40,619 bases of DNA from Bacillota bacterium (GCA_012521335.1 JAAYMM010000048.1:1-40619), one strand, 5' to 3'; counted from the first letter of the stretch, positions 1 through 8,467 are shown. Notes: generated by a model not told the origin, from the letters alone. Made by a program: numbers and translations.

Positions 1-181
1 GTTGAGCCTGGACTGGATCGGTATCTTCCAGCAAGTGCTTGGGCAGGGGCGGCCACTGGGAGAAAGTGAGCAGGGCGTTAGGATCTACGGTGGCGAACTT
101 GAAGGTGATCTTCCGGCCGTCGATCACGGCAAACCCTAAGGCGATCACTAGGGCGAGAAAGACAATGCTCAGTCTCTTCAA
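1..181 (-). CDS. Family-5 (peptide/oligosaccharide-type) ABC substrate-binding protein, 5' part only; N-lobe apparently missing
   Basis: This minus-strand gene runs off the left edge and is absent from the ORF track. I start it at the TTG at 181 because AAGGAGGAG lies 7 bases upstream and the protein begins KRLSIVFLALVIALGF, a lysine/arginine plus hydrophobic export signal. The next residues, DGRKITFKF and PPLPKHLLED, look like the middle of SBP_bac_5 proteins: a strand-forming segment followed by the PKH element, normally about 150-200 residues from the start. The usual N-terminal lobe is therefore absent, and no clear signal-peptidase site follows the hydrophobic segment. It is either an internally deleted gene, a misjoined contig, or a divergent short relative. 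A family-5 binding role is inferred from this short piece only. It is divergent from the RpiR regulator at 463. Confidence 0.6.
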   Translation of the reverse strand, partial: MKRLSIVFLALVIALGFAVIDGRKITFKFATVDPNALLTFSQWPPLPKHLLEDTDPVQAQ

Positions 182-255
182 GGTAACTCCTCCTTCGACG
201 TAAGTGCCAGCTCAATACTCTTCCTTCGAACAAGATAGATTGCTAGCTCCTTCAC
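178..255 (-). CDS. Possible 25-codon leader ORF overlapping the binding-protein start
   Basis: A GTG at 255 is preceded at 6 bases by GGAGG, part of GGAGGTGAT, a full complement of the 16S rRNA 3' end. The frame stays open for 25 codons and ends in TGA at 178-180, overlapping the TTG start of the downstream gene as TTGA. The peptide (MKELAIYLVRRKSIELALTS...) matches no family I know. The good ribosome site and coupled stop/start argue for translation; the small size argues for caution. Confidence 0.3.
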   Translation of the reverse strand: MKELAIYLVRRKSIELALTSKEELP

Positions 256-376
256 CTATCACCTCCGCAGGATGGAGTGGCTGACTTATGTTGAGTGGGA
301 TCTTCTCCGTTTGGTGGCAAATTCCTTCAAAGAAATAATGCATTTTTGGATTTTGTTTTCAAACCCCTTCTAGCTG

Positions 377-406
377 GGCATATGCCGAGAAGGAAATCTC
401 CATTTC
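377..406. promoter_or_regulatory. Two small dyads between divergent genes (possible regulator sites)
   Basis: The gap between the binding-protein gene and the RpiR gene holds the 10-base palindrome GGCATATGCC (377-386) and the dyad GAAAT-CTCC-ATTTC (393-406). Both lie 57-85 bases before the RpiR start. Autoregulation, or control of the divergent transporter gene, by the RpiR protein is a reasonable guess. No convincing -35/-10 pair was found here. Confidence 0.25.
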
Positions 407-462
407 GTGTGGAATACATAATACTGACAACTGGGAATTGACATCCAGAAAGGAAGAGCCCC

Positions 463-1329
463 ATGGCCAAAGATACGAATGTGAGCTCCGGAGGCCTGGC
501 CCGCATCCGCAGCGCCTATGCCTCGCTCACTCCCACCGAACGAAAGGTGGCCGATTACTGCCTGGAAAAACCGGAGGAGATTATCTACCTATCAGTAACC
601 CAGCTTGGTGAACGCTGCGGCGTTGGCGAAGCCACCATCATCCGCTTTTCCCAAGCAGTGGGCTTTACCGGGTACCAGGCCCTCAAGCTGAGCCTAGCGT
701 TGGAGCTGGCCTCCAGGCAGGAAAGTGCCGTCTGCGGAACCCTAGCGCCTGATGATTCCATGGAGACTCTGATCAACAAGATCACAGCCATGAACGCCAG
801 CGCGCTCCAGGATACCAGCCGCATGGTACATCCCCGGACTTTGGAAAAGGCCGTGGAAGCCATCAGCAAAGCGAAGCGGCTGTTCTTCGTAGGCGTAGGC
901 ACCTCCGGCATCACCGCCTTAGATGCCCAGAGCAAGTTCCTGAGGATCGGCATGGTGGCCTTTGCCTTAAGCGATGCCCATCATCAACTCATGGCCATGG
1001 CCCATGTGGGCCCAGGCGATACCTGCGTGGGCTTCTCCCATTCGGGAAGCACGAAAGATACGGTGGACTGCATGCGCTTGGCCAAAGCCAACGGCGCCTT
1101 CACCATTGCCGTTACCGATGCTTTCAAATCGCCCATTACGGAGTACGCGGACATCGTGCTCTTGACCAGCTCCGCTGAAGATCCTCTCCAAGGCGGATCC
1201 ATGCGCTCCAAGTTGGCCCAGGTGCATATGATCGATCTCCTCTACACAGGCGTGGCCCACCGGTTAGGTGATGCCATCGTGGAGCTGAAAAAGAAGACTG
1301 CCCTCTCGGTGGTGGATCGGCTCTATTAG
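463..1329 (+). CDS. MurR/RpiR-family transcriptional regulator with SIS domain
   Basis: A 288-residue cytoplasmic regulator of normal length for the family. Residues about 10-85 form the RpiR-type helix-turn-helix; the stretch LTPTERKVADY and the recognition region GVGEATIIRFSQAVGF are characteristic. Residues about 125-265 form a SIS (sugar isomerase) domain, with FFVGVGTSG and a serine-rich phosphosugar-binding motif, FSHSGST. Members bind phosphosugars and control sugar or amino-sugar uptake and catabolism genes. The start at 463 is supported by AAAGGAAGAG about 8 bases upstream. It is divergent from the transporter gene at the left edge, which is its most likely target (inference from position only). 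The leuS promoter begins directly after its stop codon. Confidence 0.9.
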   Translation: MAKDTNVSSGGLARIRSAYASLTPTERKVADYCLEKPEEIIYLSVTQLGERCGVGEATIIRFSQAVGFTGYQALKLSLALELASRQESAVCGTLAPDDSMETLINKITAMNASALQDTSRMVHPRTLEKAVEAISKAKRLFFVGVGTSGITALDAQSKFLRIGMVAFALSDAHHQLMAMAHVGPGDTCVGFSHSGSTKDTVDCMRLAKANGAFTIAVTDAFKSPITEYADIVLLTSSAEDPLQGGSMRSKLAQVHMIDLLYTGVAHRLGDAIVELKKKTALSVVDRLY

Positions 1330-1330
1330 G

Positions 1331-1359
1331 TTGACATCCGGGGCTGGCGCTGATAAAAT
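1331..1359 (+). promoter_or_regulatory. Promoter of the T-box/leuS transcript
   Basis: A consensus -35 (TTGACA, 1331-1336), a 17-base spacer and a near-consensus -10 (TAAAAT, 1354-1359). It starts one base after the regulator stop codon and lies just before the T-box leader, with an expected transcription start near 1366. Confidence 0.85.
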
Positions 1360-1365
1360 GGGGCT

Positions 1366-1602
1366 GATATGCAAAGGCTGTGAACAGGAGTAGTATGGGG
1401 GGTACCCAGAGAGCTGCTGGCCGGTGCGAAGCAGCACAAATCCTTCCAGAACTCGCCTGGGAGCTGCTGGTGCGATAGGTAGTGCCAGCCGGTCCAACAG
1501 ACCGTTACCAAGGTAGAGTGGGTCGTGTGCCTTTTTGGCGCGTGATCAATTAGAGTGGTACCGCGAAAATCTTTCGTCTCTAAGGAGAAGAAAGATTTTT
1601 TT
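1366..1602 (+). promoter_or_regulatory. Leucine T-box leader (tRNA-sensing riboswitch) of leuS
   Basis: A T-box element controls leuS by reading the charging state of tRNA-Leu. Visible parts: a stem I region with GGTGCGAAGC, the specifier loop GAACTCGCC with a CTC leucine codon at 1452-1454, the stem III lead-in CCGTTA...AGGTAGAGTGG, and the T-box proper, AGAGTGGTACCGCG (1552-1565). A terminator hairpin follows at once. The T-box pairs with the ACCA end of uncharged tRNA in this class, which forms the antiterminator and allows leuS transcription. The 5' boundary is set from the predicted transcription start. Confidence 0.93.
1566..1602 (+). terminator. Attenuator terminator of the leuS T-box
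   Basis: AAAATCTTTC (1566-1575) pairs perfectly with GAAAGATTTT (1590-1599) and runs into a T-tract. It begins right after the T-box sequence, so it competes with the antiterminator. Confidence 0.9.
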
Positions 1603-1634
1603 AGTTAGAACTGGAGATGAATGGAGGAAGTAGG

Positions 1635-4046
1635 ATGGCCCGTTACAACTTCCGCGCCGTAGAGAAGAAGTGGCAGGAGATCTGGGAAAACGAGGAGATT
1701 TTTAAGACCGGCTATGATTTCAGTAAACCCAAGTACTATGCTCTCGTAGAGTTTCCTTACCCATCCGGTGAAGGCCTGCACGTCGGCCATCCCCGGCCCT
1801 ATACCGCACTGGATGTGGTGGCCCGCAAGCGCCGCCTGGAAGGTTATAATGTCCTGTTTCCCATGGGCTGGGATGCCTTCGGCCTGCCCACGGAAAACTA
1901 CGCCATTCAGACCAAGATCCACCCTTCGGTAATCACTGAACGCAACATCAACCGCTTTAGGGAGCAGCTCCGATCCTTAGGCTTTTCCTTCGACTGGTCC
2001 CGGGAAGTGAACACCACGGATCCCGCCTATTTCAAATGGACCCAGTGGATTTTCCTCAAGCTGTTTGAAAAGGGACTAGCCTATAAGAAAGAAATGCCCA
2101 TCAACTGGTGCCCGCGCTGCAAGATCGGCCTGGCCAATGAGGAAGTAGTGGATGGTTCGTGCGAGCGCTGCGGCCACCAAGTGGAAACGCGGGTCAAGAA
2201 CCAGTGGATGCTGAGAATCACCGCCTACGCCGAACGGCTGCTCAGTGATCTGGATACGGTGGATTACATCGAACGGGTCAAAGTGCAGCAGCGCAACTGG
2301 ATCGGCCGTTCCGAAGGTGCAGACGTGATCTTCAGGATCAAAGACACGGATGAAACCTTGACTGTGTTTACCACCAGGCCCGATACCCTGTTCGGCGCCA
2401 CTTATATGGTCATCTCCCCTGAGCATCCCGTTCTGCACAAGCTCAAGGACCGCATCCAAAACTTCCCGGAAATCGAAGCCTACCAAGAGCAGGCCCGGAA
2501 AAAATCGGAATTTGAGCGTTCTCAGCTGGTGCGGGAGAAAACTGGAGTGCGCGTCGAGGGCCTGAGCGCCATCAACCCTGTGAACGGAGAGGAAATCAGC
2601 ATCTGGGTTTCCGACTACGTGCTCATGACCTACGGCACCGGAGCCATCATGGCTGTACCCGGCCACGATGAGAGGGACTGGGAGTTTGCCAAGAAGTTCG
2701 GTCTGCCTATTGTGGAAGTTGTAGCCGGCGGAGACGTGACTCAGGAAGCCTACACGGACACAGAGCACGGGATCATGGTCAACTCGGGCTTCTTGAACGG
2801 ACTGGATGTGCAGACAGCCAAGCAGAAGATCACAGCCTGGCTCCAGGAAAAAGGCTTGGGTGAGCCCAAAGTGAACTACAAACTGCGTGACTGGGTCTTC
2901 TCCCGCCAGCGCTATTGGGGCGAACCCATTCCTTTGGTCCACTGCGAACAGTGCGGCTGGGTGCCTGTGCCCGAAGAGGAACTGCCCGTGCGCCTGCCCC
3001 AGGTGGCTAACTATGAGCCCACCGATACAGGGGAGTCGCCTTTAGCCAAGATCAGGCACTGGGTGGAGACCACCTGTCCCAAGTGCGGAGGCTATGCAGA
3101 ACGGGAAACCGACACCATGCCCCAGTGGGCGGGCTCGTCTTGGTATTTCCTGCGCTACTGCGACCCGCACAACGATCAAGAACTGGCCAGCAGAGAAGCC
3201 TTGGAGTACTGGCTGCCCGTGGATTGGTATAACGGCGGTATGGAGCACACCACTCTGCACCTGCTCTACTCCCGCTTCTGGCATAAGTTCCTGTACGATA
3301 TCGGCGTCGTGCCCACGCCAGAGCCCTACGCCAAGCGCACCTCCCACGGGATGATTTTGGGCGAGAACAACGAGAAGATGTCCAAATCCCGGGGCAATGT
3401 GGTCAACCCGGATGAAGTAGTAGCCGAGTACGGAGCAGATACCCTGCGCTTGTATGAGATGTTCATCGGCGATTTTGAAAAGAGTGTCCCCTGGAGTACC
3501 GATGGTGTCAAGGGCTGCAAACGCTTCTTGGATCGGGTTTGGAAGATGCAGGAGATGATCATCCCCGGCACTGCCTACCGGCCCGAGCTGGAGGCCAAGA
3601 TCCACCAGACCATCAAAAAGGTCAGCCTGGACTACGAGAATCTGAAGTTCAACACGGCCGTGGCCGCCCTCATGACCTTGGTCAACGAGATATACCATCT
3701 GGGTTCCATCAACGAGGCGGAGATGAAGACCTTCCTCATCCTGCTCAACCCGGTGGCGCCCCACATCACCGAGGAACTCTGGTGGCAGCTGGGCTTTGAG
3801 GGCATGCTCAATGAGCAGACCTGGCCCAAGTGGGACGAAGAGAAGACGGTGGAGCAGACGGTGGAAATCGGCGTACAGGTCAACGGTAAGCTGCGGGGCA
3901 CCATCGTGGTGAACCTGGACGACTCGCAGGAGATCGCCAGAGAAAAAGCCCTGGCCAACGACGCAGTACAGAAAGCCTTAGAAGGCAAGACCATTGTCAA
4001 AGAAATCTATGTTCCCGGCCGGATCTACAACATTGTAGCCAAGTAG
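1635..4046 (+). CDS. leuS: Leucyl-tRNA synthetase
   Basis: An 803-residue class I synthetase that charges tRNA-Leu in the cytoplasm. The ATP-binding HIGH-type motif is HVGH (residues 49-52) and the KMSKS loop is at 581-585. A zinc-type cysteine cluster (CPRC...CERC) and a second one (CEQC, CPKC) are present, and the CP1 editing domain shows [11 protein letters not shown]. Length is typical. The ORF track begins at 1617, but I choose ATG 1635 (MARYNF): GGAGG lies about 8 bases before it, whereas the ribosome site before 1617 is almost touching the codon. It is controlled by the T-box upstream and closed by a hairpin terminator at 4063. No truncation or missing catalytic motif is seen. Confidence 0.97.
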   Translation: MARYNFRAVEKKWQEIWENEEIFKTGYDFSKPKYYALVEFPYPSGEGLHVGHPRPYTALDVVARKRRLEGYNVLFPMGWDAFGLPTENYAIQTKIHPSVITERNINRFREQLRSLGFSFDWSREVNTTDPAYFKWTQWIFLKLFEKGLAYKKEMPINWCPRCKIGLANEEVVDGSCERCGHQVETRVKNQWMLRITAYAERLLSDLDTVDYIERVKVQQRNWIGRSEGADVIFRIKDTDETLTVFTTRPDTLFGATYMVISPEHPVLHKLKDRIQNFPEIEAYQEQARKKSEFERSQLVREKTGVRVEGLSAINPVNGEEISIWVSDYVLMTYGTGAIMAVPGHDERDWEFAKKFGLPIVEVVAGGDVTQEAYTDTEHGIMVNSGFLNGLDVQTAKQKITAWLQEKGLGEPKVNYKLRDWVFSRQRYWGEPIPLVHCEQCGWVPVPEEELPVRLPQVANYEPTDTGESPLAKIRHWVETTCPKCGGYAERETDTMPQWAGSSWYFLRYCDPHNDQELASREALEYWLPVDWYNGGMEHTTLHLLYSRFWHKFLYDIGVVPTPEPYAKRTSHGMILGENNEKMSKSRGNVVNPDEVVAEYGADTLRLYEMFIGDFEKSVPWSTDGVKGCKRFLDRVWKMQEMIIPGTAYRPELEAKIHQTIKKVSLDYENLKFNTAVAALMTLVNEIYHLGSINEAEMKTFLILLNPVAPHITEELWWQLGFEGMLNEQTWPKWDEEKTVEQTVEIGVQVNGKLRGTIVVNLDDSQEIAREKALANDAVQKALEGKTIVKEIYVPGRIYNIVAK

Positions 4047-4062
4047 CAGGCGGGAAAAAAAG

Positions 4063-4095
4063 AAAGGCTGTTGGTAGCCAAGCCAGCAGCCTTTT
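4063..4095 (+). terminator. Terminator of leuS
   Basis: AAAGGCTGTTGG (4063-4074) pairs with CCAGCAGCCTTT (4083-4094) over 12 bases with one G-T wobble, followed by a T-rich stretch, 17 bases after the leuS stop. Confidence 0.85.
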
Positions 4096-4132
4096 GCTTT
4101 TCTAATTTGAGAAGGCCTGGGGCAGCAGAAAG

Positions 4133-4567
4133 ATGGTTATTACCAGCGGGGTGTATGATTGTACGGAACTGGATGGTTTTGTGGTTTTCAACCAAGCCGG
4201 GGAACTAGCCGGGCTGATCACCTACACGCTGCGGGGACAGGAATGCGAGATAACCTCCCTCAACAGCGTCGAGGAGGGGAAGGGCATCGGCACAGCCTTG
4301 ATCCAGGCCGTGGAAGACGCTGCCCGAGCCCACGGCTGCAGTGTGCTGAAGCTAACTACAACCAATGACAACTTAAAAGCGCTGGGCTTCTATCAAAAGC
4401 GCGGCTTCGTCCTCTCCCGGCTCCTGCCCGACGCCGTAACTCGGGCGCGGGCCTTGAAACCTGAGATTCCTCTCATCGGATACGCGGGCATCCCCATTCG
4501 AGACGAGATCGAACTGGTCAAGCACCTTGGGGACAGCAGGGAAACGGAAGCTGTTGGCACAAAATAG
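4133..4567 (+). CDS. GNAT-family N-acetyltransferase
   Basis: A 144-residue protein with the acetyl-CoA-binding core of the GNAT fold. Motif A is EEGKGIGTAL (residues about 47-56), with strand and helix segments after it and the usual terminal element, ALGFYQKRGF. Small GNAT proteins transfer an acetyl group from acetyl-CoA to amines; the substrate cannot be told from the sequence. The ribosome site before ATG 4133 is weak, so the start is less certain, although the next upstream option (TTG) has none at all. It stands alone between the leuS terminator and a convergent terminator shared with the HD gene. Confidence 0.85.
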   Translation: MVITSGVYDCTELDGFVVFNQAGELAGLITYTLRGQECEITSLNSVEEGKGIGTALIQAVEDAARAHGCSVLKLTTTNDNLKALGFYQKRGFVLSRLLPDAVTRARALKPEIPLIGYAGIPIRDEIELVKHLGDSRETEAVGTK

Positions 4568-4569
4568 TG

Positions 4570-4590
4570 AAGCGGCCGCACTGGCCGCTT
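4570..4590. terminator. Bidirectional terminator between convergent genes
   Basis: AAGCGGCC (4570-4577) and GGCCGCTT (4583-4590) form an 8-base-pair hairpin between the GNAT gene (+) and the HD gene (-). It touches the HD stop codon and has A/T-rich flanks on both sides. Confidence 0.65.
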
Positions 4591-5185
4591 ATTCTTTGAG
4601 TATCCCGCGGGAGATAGCTTCCTGCAGAATCTGTTCCACCGCCTCCCCCAGCTCCGGGGAGACTTCTCTGATGGGTGCCATGCGCTGCCGCACCTGAGGC
4701 GCGGAAACGTTGTGGATGCGCCAGGTTCCTCCCTGAGTGACGAAGTTGAGCAGCAGGGGCTGCATGCGGTCCAGGCACACGGCAAATTTGGCTTCCAAGG
4801 TAACACCCGCCTCAAACTCTTCCCAGAGCGCCTTGAGCTCCTGGCCCTGGTCTGTGGGCAGTAAGGCGTAGATCCGCTCAGCAGCGGCCTGTTCCCGTTC
4901 TTCCTTGCCCACGGCTGCTGCCGGATCGTAGCAGAAGACATCCCCGGCATCGATCTCCACCACATCGTGGAGGAGAACCATTTTCATCACCTTGAGCAGG
5001 TCCACCGGTTCCGGAAGGTACTCCGCCAGCAGCACAGCCATGACCGCCAGATGCCAAGAGTGTTCCGCATCGTTTTCCCGACGGGAACCGTCCGCCACCA
5101 GATTTTGGCGGTAGATGCTTTTCAGTTTGTCGATCTCCAAAGCAAAGTCGATCTGCTGTCTGAGACGTTTGGGCAGTTGTTCCAT
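4589..5185 (-). CDS. HD-domain hydrolase (YfbR/HDDC2-type)
   Basis: A 198-residue cytoplasmic protein of the HD metal-dependent phosphohydrolase superfamily. The signature NDAEHSWH (residues about 39-46) and LLHDVVEIDAGD (about 71-82) supply the first histidine, the HD pair and further acidic residues; CLDR near residue 130 can supply the last aspartate. The closest familiar relatives are YfbR/HDDC2 5'-deoxynucleotidases, but the substrate is not proven here. The start has AGGAGAAGAAA in front. It is the last gene of the minus-strand cluster, 9 bases after the acetyltransferase gene. Confidence 0.88.
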   Translation of the reverse strand: MEQLPKRLRQQIDFALEIDKLKSIYRQNLVADGSRRENDAEHSWHLAVMAVLLAEYLPEPVDLLKVMKMVLLHDVVEIDAGDVFCYDPAAAVGKEEREQAAAERIYALLPTDQGQELKALWEEFEAGVTLEAKFAVCLDRMQPLLLNFVTQGGTWRIHNVSAPQVRQRMAPIREVSPELGEAVEQILQEAISRGILKE

Positions 5186-5194
5186 TTTCTTCTC

Positions 5195-5983
5195 CTATCT
5201 CTTATGCTCGTACCAGGCGCGGGGTATGGGCTGATCGTCCAGGAAGAGATCGGGCTCGCGCCGCAGAAACTCCATGGTCAGATCCACCATCGGTGCAGCT
5301 TCCACTAGAACGCTCTGAGCATCTCCTATCCTGCCCCGCACCCCAATCCCCAAGGCCAGAAGGGGCTCTTCCAGCTTGACATAATTCTCCGAGATATTGC
5401 GGATGGGAGCGCTGTGACGGCGCATGGGCCGATCCAGCAGGCGCCCATCGGGAGTGCGGATCTTCAGGGGTTGGTGCCAGTCGCTGATGCGGCGGGGCAC
5501 TTTTGCCCATTCTTCCACCCCATGGATCAAGGTGTTGCGGCTCAGGGGCACACCCAGAAAGAGCACCTTAGCCCTGCGATCATAAAGCTTGCCGTAGCAG
5601 CCCTGCCGAGGACAGGGTGTATCAAACTGCTCTTCCCCTTGGACAAACTCCTGGGCAGCGCGGCCGTAAGCCGCTAGGGAATGGGTTGGATGCCACGAGC
5701 GCAGCACGCCGGGGCGCTGGCGGAAAAGATTAGTCAACAGGCCTACGCATGAAGGCTCGTTGACCACATCGAAGACATTGTATTCCGCGTTGATCTGGGC
5801 CCAGGTGTGGGTAGGCAGCACCAAAAGCCCTTCGTGCAGGTACTCACAGAAGGCATCCAAAACGGTGTCGGCTCCCCCCTCCACTGGGCCGATGGCTTTC
5901 ATGGAGGAATGGACCAGCAGGGTGTCGTGGGGCAGGATGCCCATCTGTTCCATCTGCCTGTGCAGGTCTAACTTGCTGTACAT
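5195..5983 (-). CDS. Aminoglycoside 3-N-acetyltransferase (AAC(3)/YokD) family protein
   Basis: 262 residues, the usual length of the Antibiotic_NAT fold. Family motifs are LLVHSSMKAIG (residues about 22-32), the conserved HPTHS with following AAYG (about 98-107), and LFLGVPLSRNTLIHGVEE (about 141-158). These proteins move acetyl from acetyl-CoA to an amino group; some members inactivate aminoglycosides, while many chromosomal ones have unknown targets. The setting, between an isomerase-like gene and an HD hydrolase in a tight operon, points to a metabolic role, so resistance should not be assumed. GGAGTG precedes the start. Gaps to its neighbours are 9 and 12 bases. Confidence 0.9.
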   Translation of the reverse strand: MYSKLDLHRQMEQMGILPHDTLLVHSSMKAIGPVEGGADTVLDAFCEYLHEGLLVLPTHTWAQINAEYNVFDVVNEPSCVGLLTNLFRQRPGVLRSWHPTHSLAAYGRAAQEFVQGEEQFDTPCPRQGCYGKLYDRRAKVLFLGVPLSRNTLIHGVEEWAKVPRRISDWHQPLKIRTPDGRLLDRPMRRHSAPIRNISENYVKLEEPLLALGIGVRGRIGDAQSVLVEAAPMVDLTMEFLRREPDLFLDDQPIPRAWYEHKR

Positions 5984-5995
5984 GGCTCACTCCAC

Positions 5996-6817
5996 TTAGG
6001 AAATCTGTTTGAACTGCTCAATGTAAGCGCGATAGTCCTCAGGACTATCCACATAAAACTCCATGGTGATCGCGCCCTGGTAGCCCGCCTCCTTCAAGGC
6101 GTGGATCACGCCCACGTAGTCAATGATACCCCGGCCCAAAGGCAGGTGCTCATCGACTGTACCGTGATTATCGTGCAGGTGGACGTGGTAAATATCATCA
6201 TACAGCTGGTGCACAAAATCCTGGGGGTTGTGCCCCGCGACCACGGCGTGCCCCACATCCAAGGTGAGCCGCACATTGGAACGGTCCACTTTGCGCAGCA
6301 GCTCCCGCATCTCGTCCGGGCTGCGGTACAGTTCGTGGGGGAAGACCAGGTTCTCTAGGCAGATCAAGATATCCGGTGCCAAATCGGCGAGCTGGCGCAG
6401 GGACTTGATCATGAACTCCTCTTGGTGGACCAGCTCAGCGCGCAGGTGCGGTGATGCCGTCTCCTGGGACCATCTCCCGCCAGGCATGGCTAAAATGCCG
6501 GGGGAAGCGTGCACCGCCACCGCGGCAGCACCGATTTCCCGGGCCAGCTCCAGAGCAGCCTGCACATCGGCCAGCGAAGCGTCCCTGATCCTCCGGTTGA
6601 TGCTGCCCAGGTTGATGTCAGTGATGGGGGCATGGACAGTGAAACTTGGCTGCAGTTCTTCCTTAATGCGTGTGATGTTCTCTCGGTAGACCTTAAACTC
6701 TTCCGGATCATAATGGGACTGTCCAGCAATGACCTCAAAACCATGCAGTCCTGCTTGGAGTGCCCGCTGTGCGTAGGTTAAGTCGTGCTGCGGTTTAAAC
6801 CAGCCGTGATACTTCAT
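5996..6817 (-). CDS. Sugar phosphate isomerase/epimerase (xylose-isomerase-like TIM barrel)
   Basis: A 273-residue single-domain AP_endonuc_2 fold protein. Metal-binding positions typical of the family are visible: the glutamate in CLENL, the aspartate and histidine in LTLDVGHA, the histidines of HVHLHDN, and the glutamate of ITMEFY near the C-terminus. Members isomerise or epimerise sugars, sugar phosphates or inositol derivatives in the cytoplasm. The exact substrate cannot be assigned. Its ribosome site, AGGAAGGAG, lies 7-8 bases before ATG. It sits 26 bases after yedF and 12 bases before the acetyltransferase gene, probably on the same transcript. Confidence 0.9.
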   Translation of the reverse strand: MKYHGWFKPQHDLTYAQRALQAGLHGFEVIAGQSHYDPEEFKVYRENITRIKEELQPSFTVHAPITDINLGSINRRIRDASLADVQAALELAREIGAAAVAVHASPGILAMPGGRWSQETASPHLRAELVHQEEFMIKSLRQLADLAPDILICLENLVFPHELYRSPDEMRELLRKVDRSNVRLTLDVGHAVVAGHNPQDFVHQLYDDIYHVHLHDNHGTVDEHLPLGRGIIDYVGVIHALKEAGYQGAITMEFYVDSPEDYRAYIEQFKQIS

Positions 6818-6843
6818 GATCTTTCTCCTTCCTCAGGGCTTCC

Positions 6844-7440
6844 TCAAGGCCGCACAATACGCCCTGCAGCCATCTGACTCTCTAGAATCTCATACATGTT
6901 GGTAACAGCACCCACAGCCAACTGTTCCGTGAGTTGATAGAAGTTGAGGCACGTGCCGCAGCAGAGGATCTCCACTCCCCGCTGGGCCAGCTTGCGCAGA
7001 TCCTCCACGCTGTCAGCACCTTCCACAGCCAGCTTTACACCAGAGTTGTAGAGCAGCACTTTAGCTGGAAGCTCTTCCAGCTCTGTCAAAGCGTAGATAA
7101 ACGATTTCATGAGCAAACGGCCAAGCTCAGGATCTCCCGTGCCCATCTGCTCACTGGACAAAACCACAACCGTCCCCCGAGCCGCTTCCACCAGCTCTGG
7201 CTGCGAGTTCACTTCTGCCCCTTCTCCCACTGTGATCAAGATGCTGTATCTGTCTGGGCCCAGGTTCTGCGAGGCAGAGGCCAGCCCCATCTGCCTGGCC
7301 ATCTTCTCCAGATTCTGCAGCGCAATGCTGTTATCCACAAGCACTTCCAGCTGCCCGTGGGTGAGCTCGCGCAGTGCTTTTTTGGCTTCCAAAACGGGCT
7401 GAGGGCAGCGCAGCCCAGTAGCATCTACCGTCTTTTTCAT
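6844..7440 (-). CDS. yedF: YedF, selenium-metabolism sulfurtransferase-like protein
   Basis: 198 residues with two parts. An N-terminal TusA/SirA-like domain carries the cysteine motif RCPQPV (cysteine at residue 12). A C-terminal DsrE-like domain ends with a cysteine motif, LCCGTCLNF. This two-domain form is the YedF type that occurs beside selD and is thought to handle reactive sulfur or selenium on its cysteines; its precise reaction is not settled. The start codon overlaps the selD stop as ATGA, so the two are probably translationally coupled. It is part of a local selenium module with selD, DUF3343 and a cysteine-desulfurase-like enzyme. Confidence 0.93.
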   Translation of the reverse strand: MKKTVDATGLRCPQPVLEAKKALRELTHGQLEVLVDNSIALQNLEKMARQMGLASASQNLGPDRYSILITVGEGAEVNSQPELVEAARGTVVVLSSEQMGTGDPELGRLLMKSFIYALTELEELPAKVLLYNSGVKLAVEGADSVEDLRKLAQRGVEILCCGTCLNFYQLTEQLAVGAVTNMYEILESQMAAGRIVRP

Positions 7441-8462
7441 AGCACCACAATCTCCTTTGCTTCCCGCTCCACTATTCCCCCCACGATGGCGCTGGGTAGA
7501 GCCAGGCCCTGCAGTTCGGCCACAAGATCTTGAGCCGCAGCCTGGGGTACGCTCACCAGGAGCCCGCCGGATGTTTGGGGATCGAAGAGCACTTCTTCCA
7601 CGCTGAAGGGCACCTGGGGAGCAAACTGCACATGCGCCTCCAGGTAATTGCGGTTGCGCTGCGCAGCACCGGTAATCAAGAATTCGTCGGCATAGCTCAG
7701 CGCTTCGGGAATCACAGGCACGGCCCTGCTGAAGATTACAGCATGGCGCTCTCCCCCCAGCATTTCATGGAGGTGGCCCAAGAACCCAAACCCAGTCACA
7801 TCGGTGCAGGCATGCACAGGGTACTTGCGGATGATCTCCGCGGCATACTTGTTCAAGGTACTCATGGACTGGATAGCACGCTCCACCGCTTGGGGAGCAG
7901 CTTCACCTACCCGGTTGGCGGCGCAGACAATACCGACGCCCAGGGGTTTGGTCAAGATGAGCACATCTCCCACCTGACAGCCGCGGTTAGTGTAGATCCG
8001 CTCCGGATGGACGATACCGGTCACGGAGAGCCCGTACTTCACATCCACATCTTCGATGCTGTGCCCACCGGCCAGCACCGCTCCTGCTTCCAGTACCTTT
8101 TCGCTGCCTCCCTGAAGGATGCGCCTGAGGATCTCCAGATCCATTTTTTCCGGAAAGCAGACGATGTTCAGCGCGGTCTTCGGTTCTCCCCCCATGGCCC
8201 AGATATCGCTTAAGGCGTTGGCGGCAGCGATCTGGCCGAACAGGTAAGGATCGTCCACCATGGGCGGGAAGAAATCCAAGGTGTGTACCAGGGCTACATC
8301 TTCACTCAGCCTGTACACAGCGGCATCATCGGACTGGTCAAAACCAACCAGAAAATCGGGATCCTGCATTTTGGGCAGCCCCGCGAGAATACTGGCCAGA
8401 ACCTCCGGCCCTATTTTCGCAGTTCAGCCGCCACCAGCACAGAAAAGTCGATGGTCCGCCAT
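7437..8462 (-). CDS. selD: Selenide, water dikinase containing selenocysteine (SelD; TGA read as Sec)
   Basis: SelD makes selenophosphate from selenide and ATP, the selenium donor for selenocysteine and other selenium uses. The ORF track starts only at 8369 (MQDPDF), but the frame continues upstream through one TGA (8424-8426) to ATG 8462, preceded by GGTGAGG. The restored N-terminus reads [22 protein letters not shown], which fits the SelD catalytic loop where Sec or Cys normally stands before the conserved Lys. This gives 341 residues, the normal family length, with Sec at position 13. Further motifs: [40 protein letters not shown] and [11 protein letters not shown] bSECIS-like hairpin follows the TGA. 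The stop overlaps the yedF start, and the start lies 5 bases after the DUF3343 stop. Confidence 0.95.
8394..8410 (-). promoter_or_regulatory. Bacterial SECIS-like hairpin for Sec insertion in selD
   Basis: On the minus strand GGCCGG-AGGTT-CTGGCC forms a 6-base-pair stem (one G-U) with a 5-base loop containing GGU. The loop starts 19 bases after the in-frame TGA, within the spacing known for SelB-read bacterial SECIS elements. It lies inside the coding sequence, as is normal in bacteria. Confidence 0.75.
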
Positions 8463-8467
8463 CCGCC

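Noticed and set aside
5195-5983. Acquired aminoglycoside resistance gene
   Set aside because: The family match is clear, but the gene sits in a tight metabolic operon with no mobile element nearby; the resistance function is unsupported.
7437-8369. selD as a gene starting at MQDPDF (track start)
   Set aside because: That start removes the catalytic loop and has no ribosome site; the longer version through the Sec codon fits the family.
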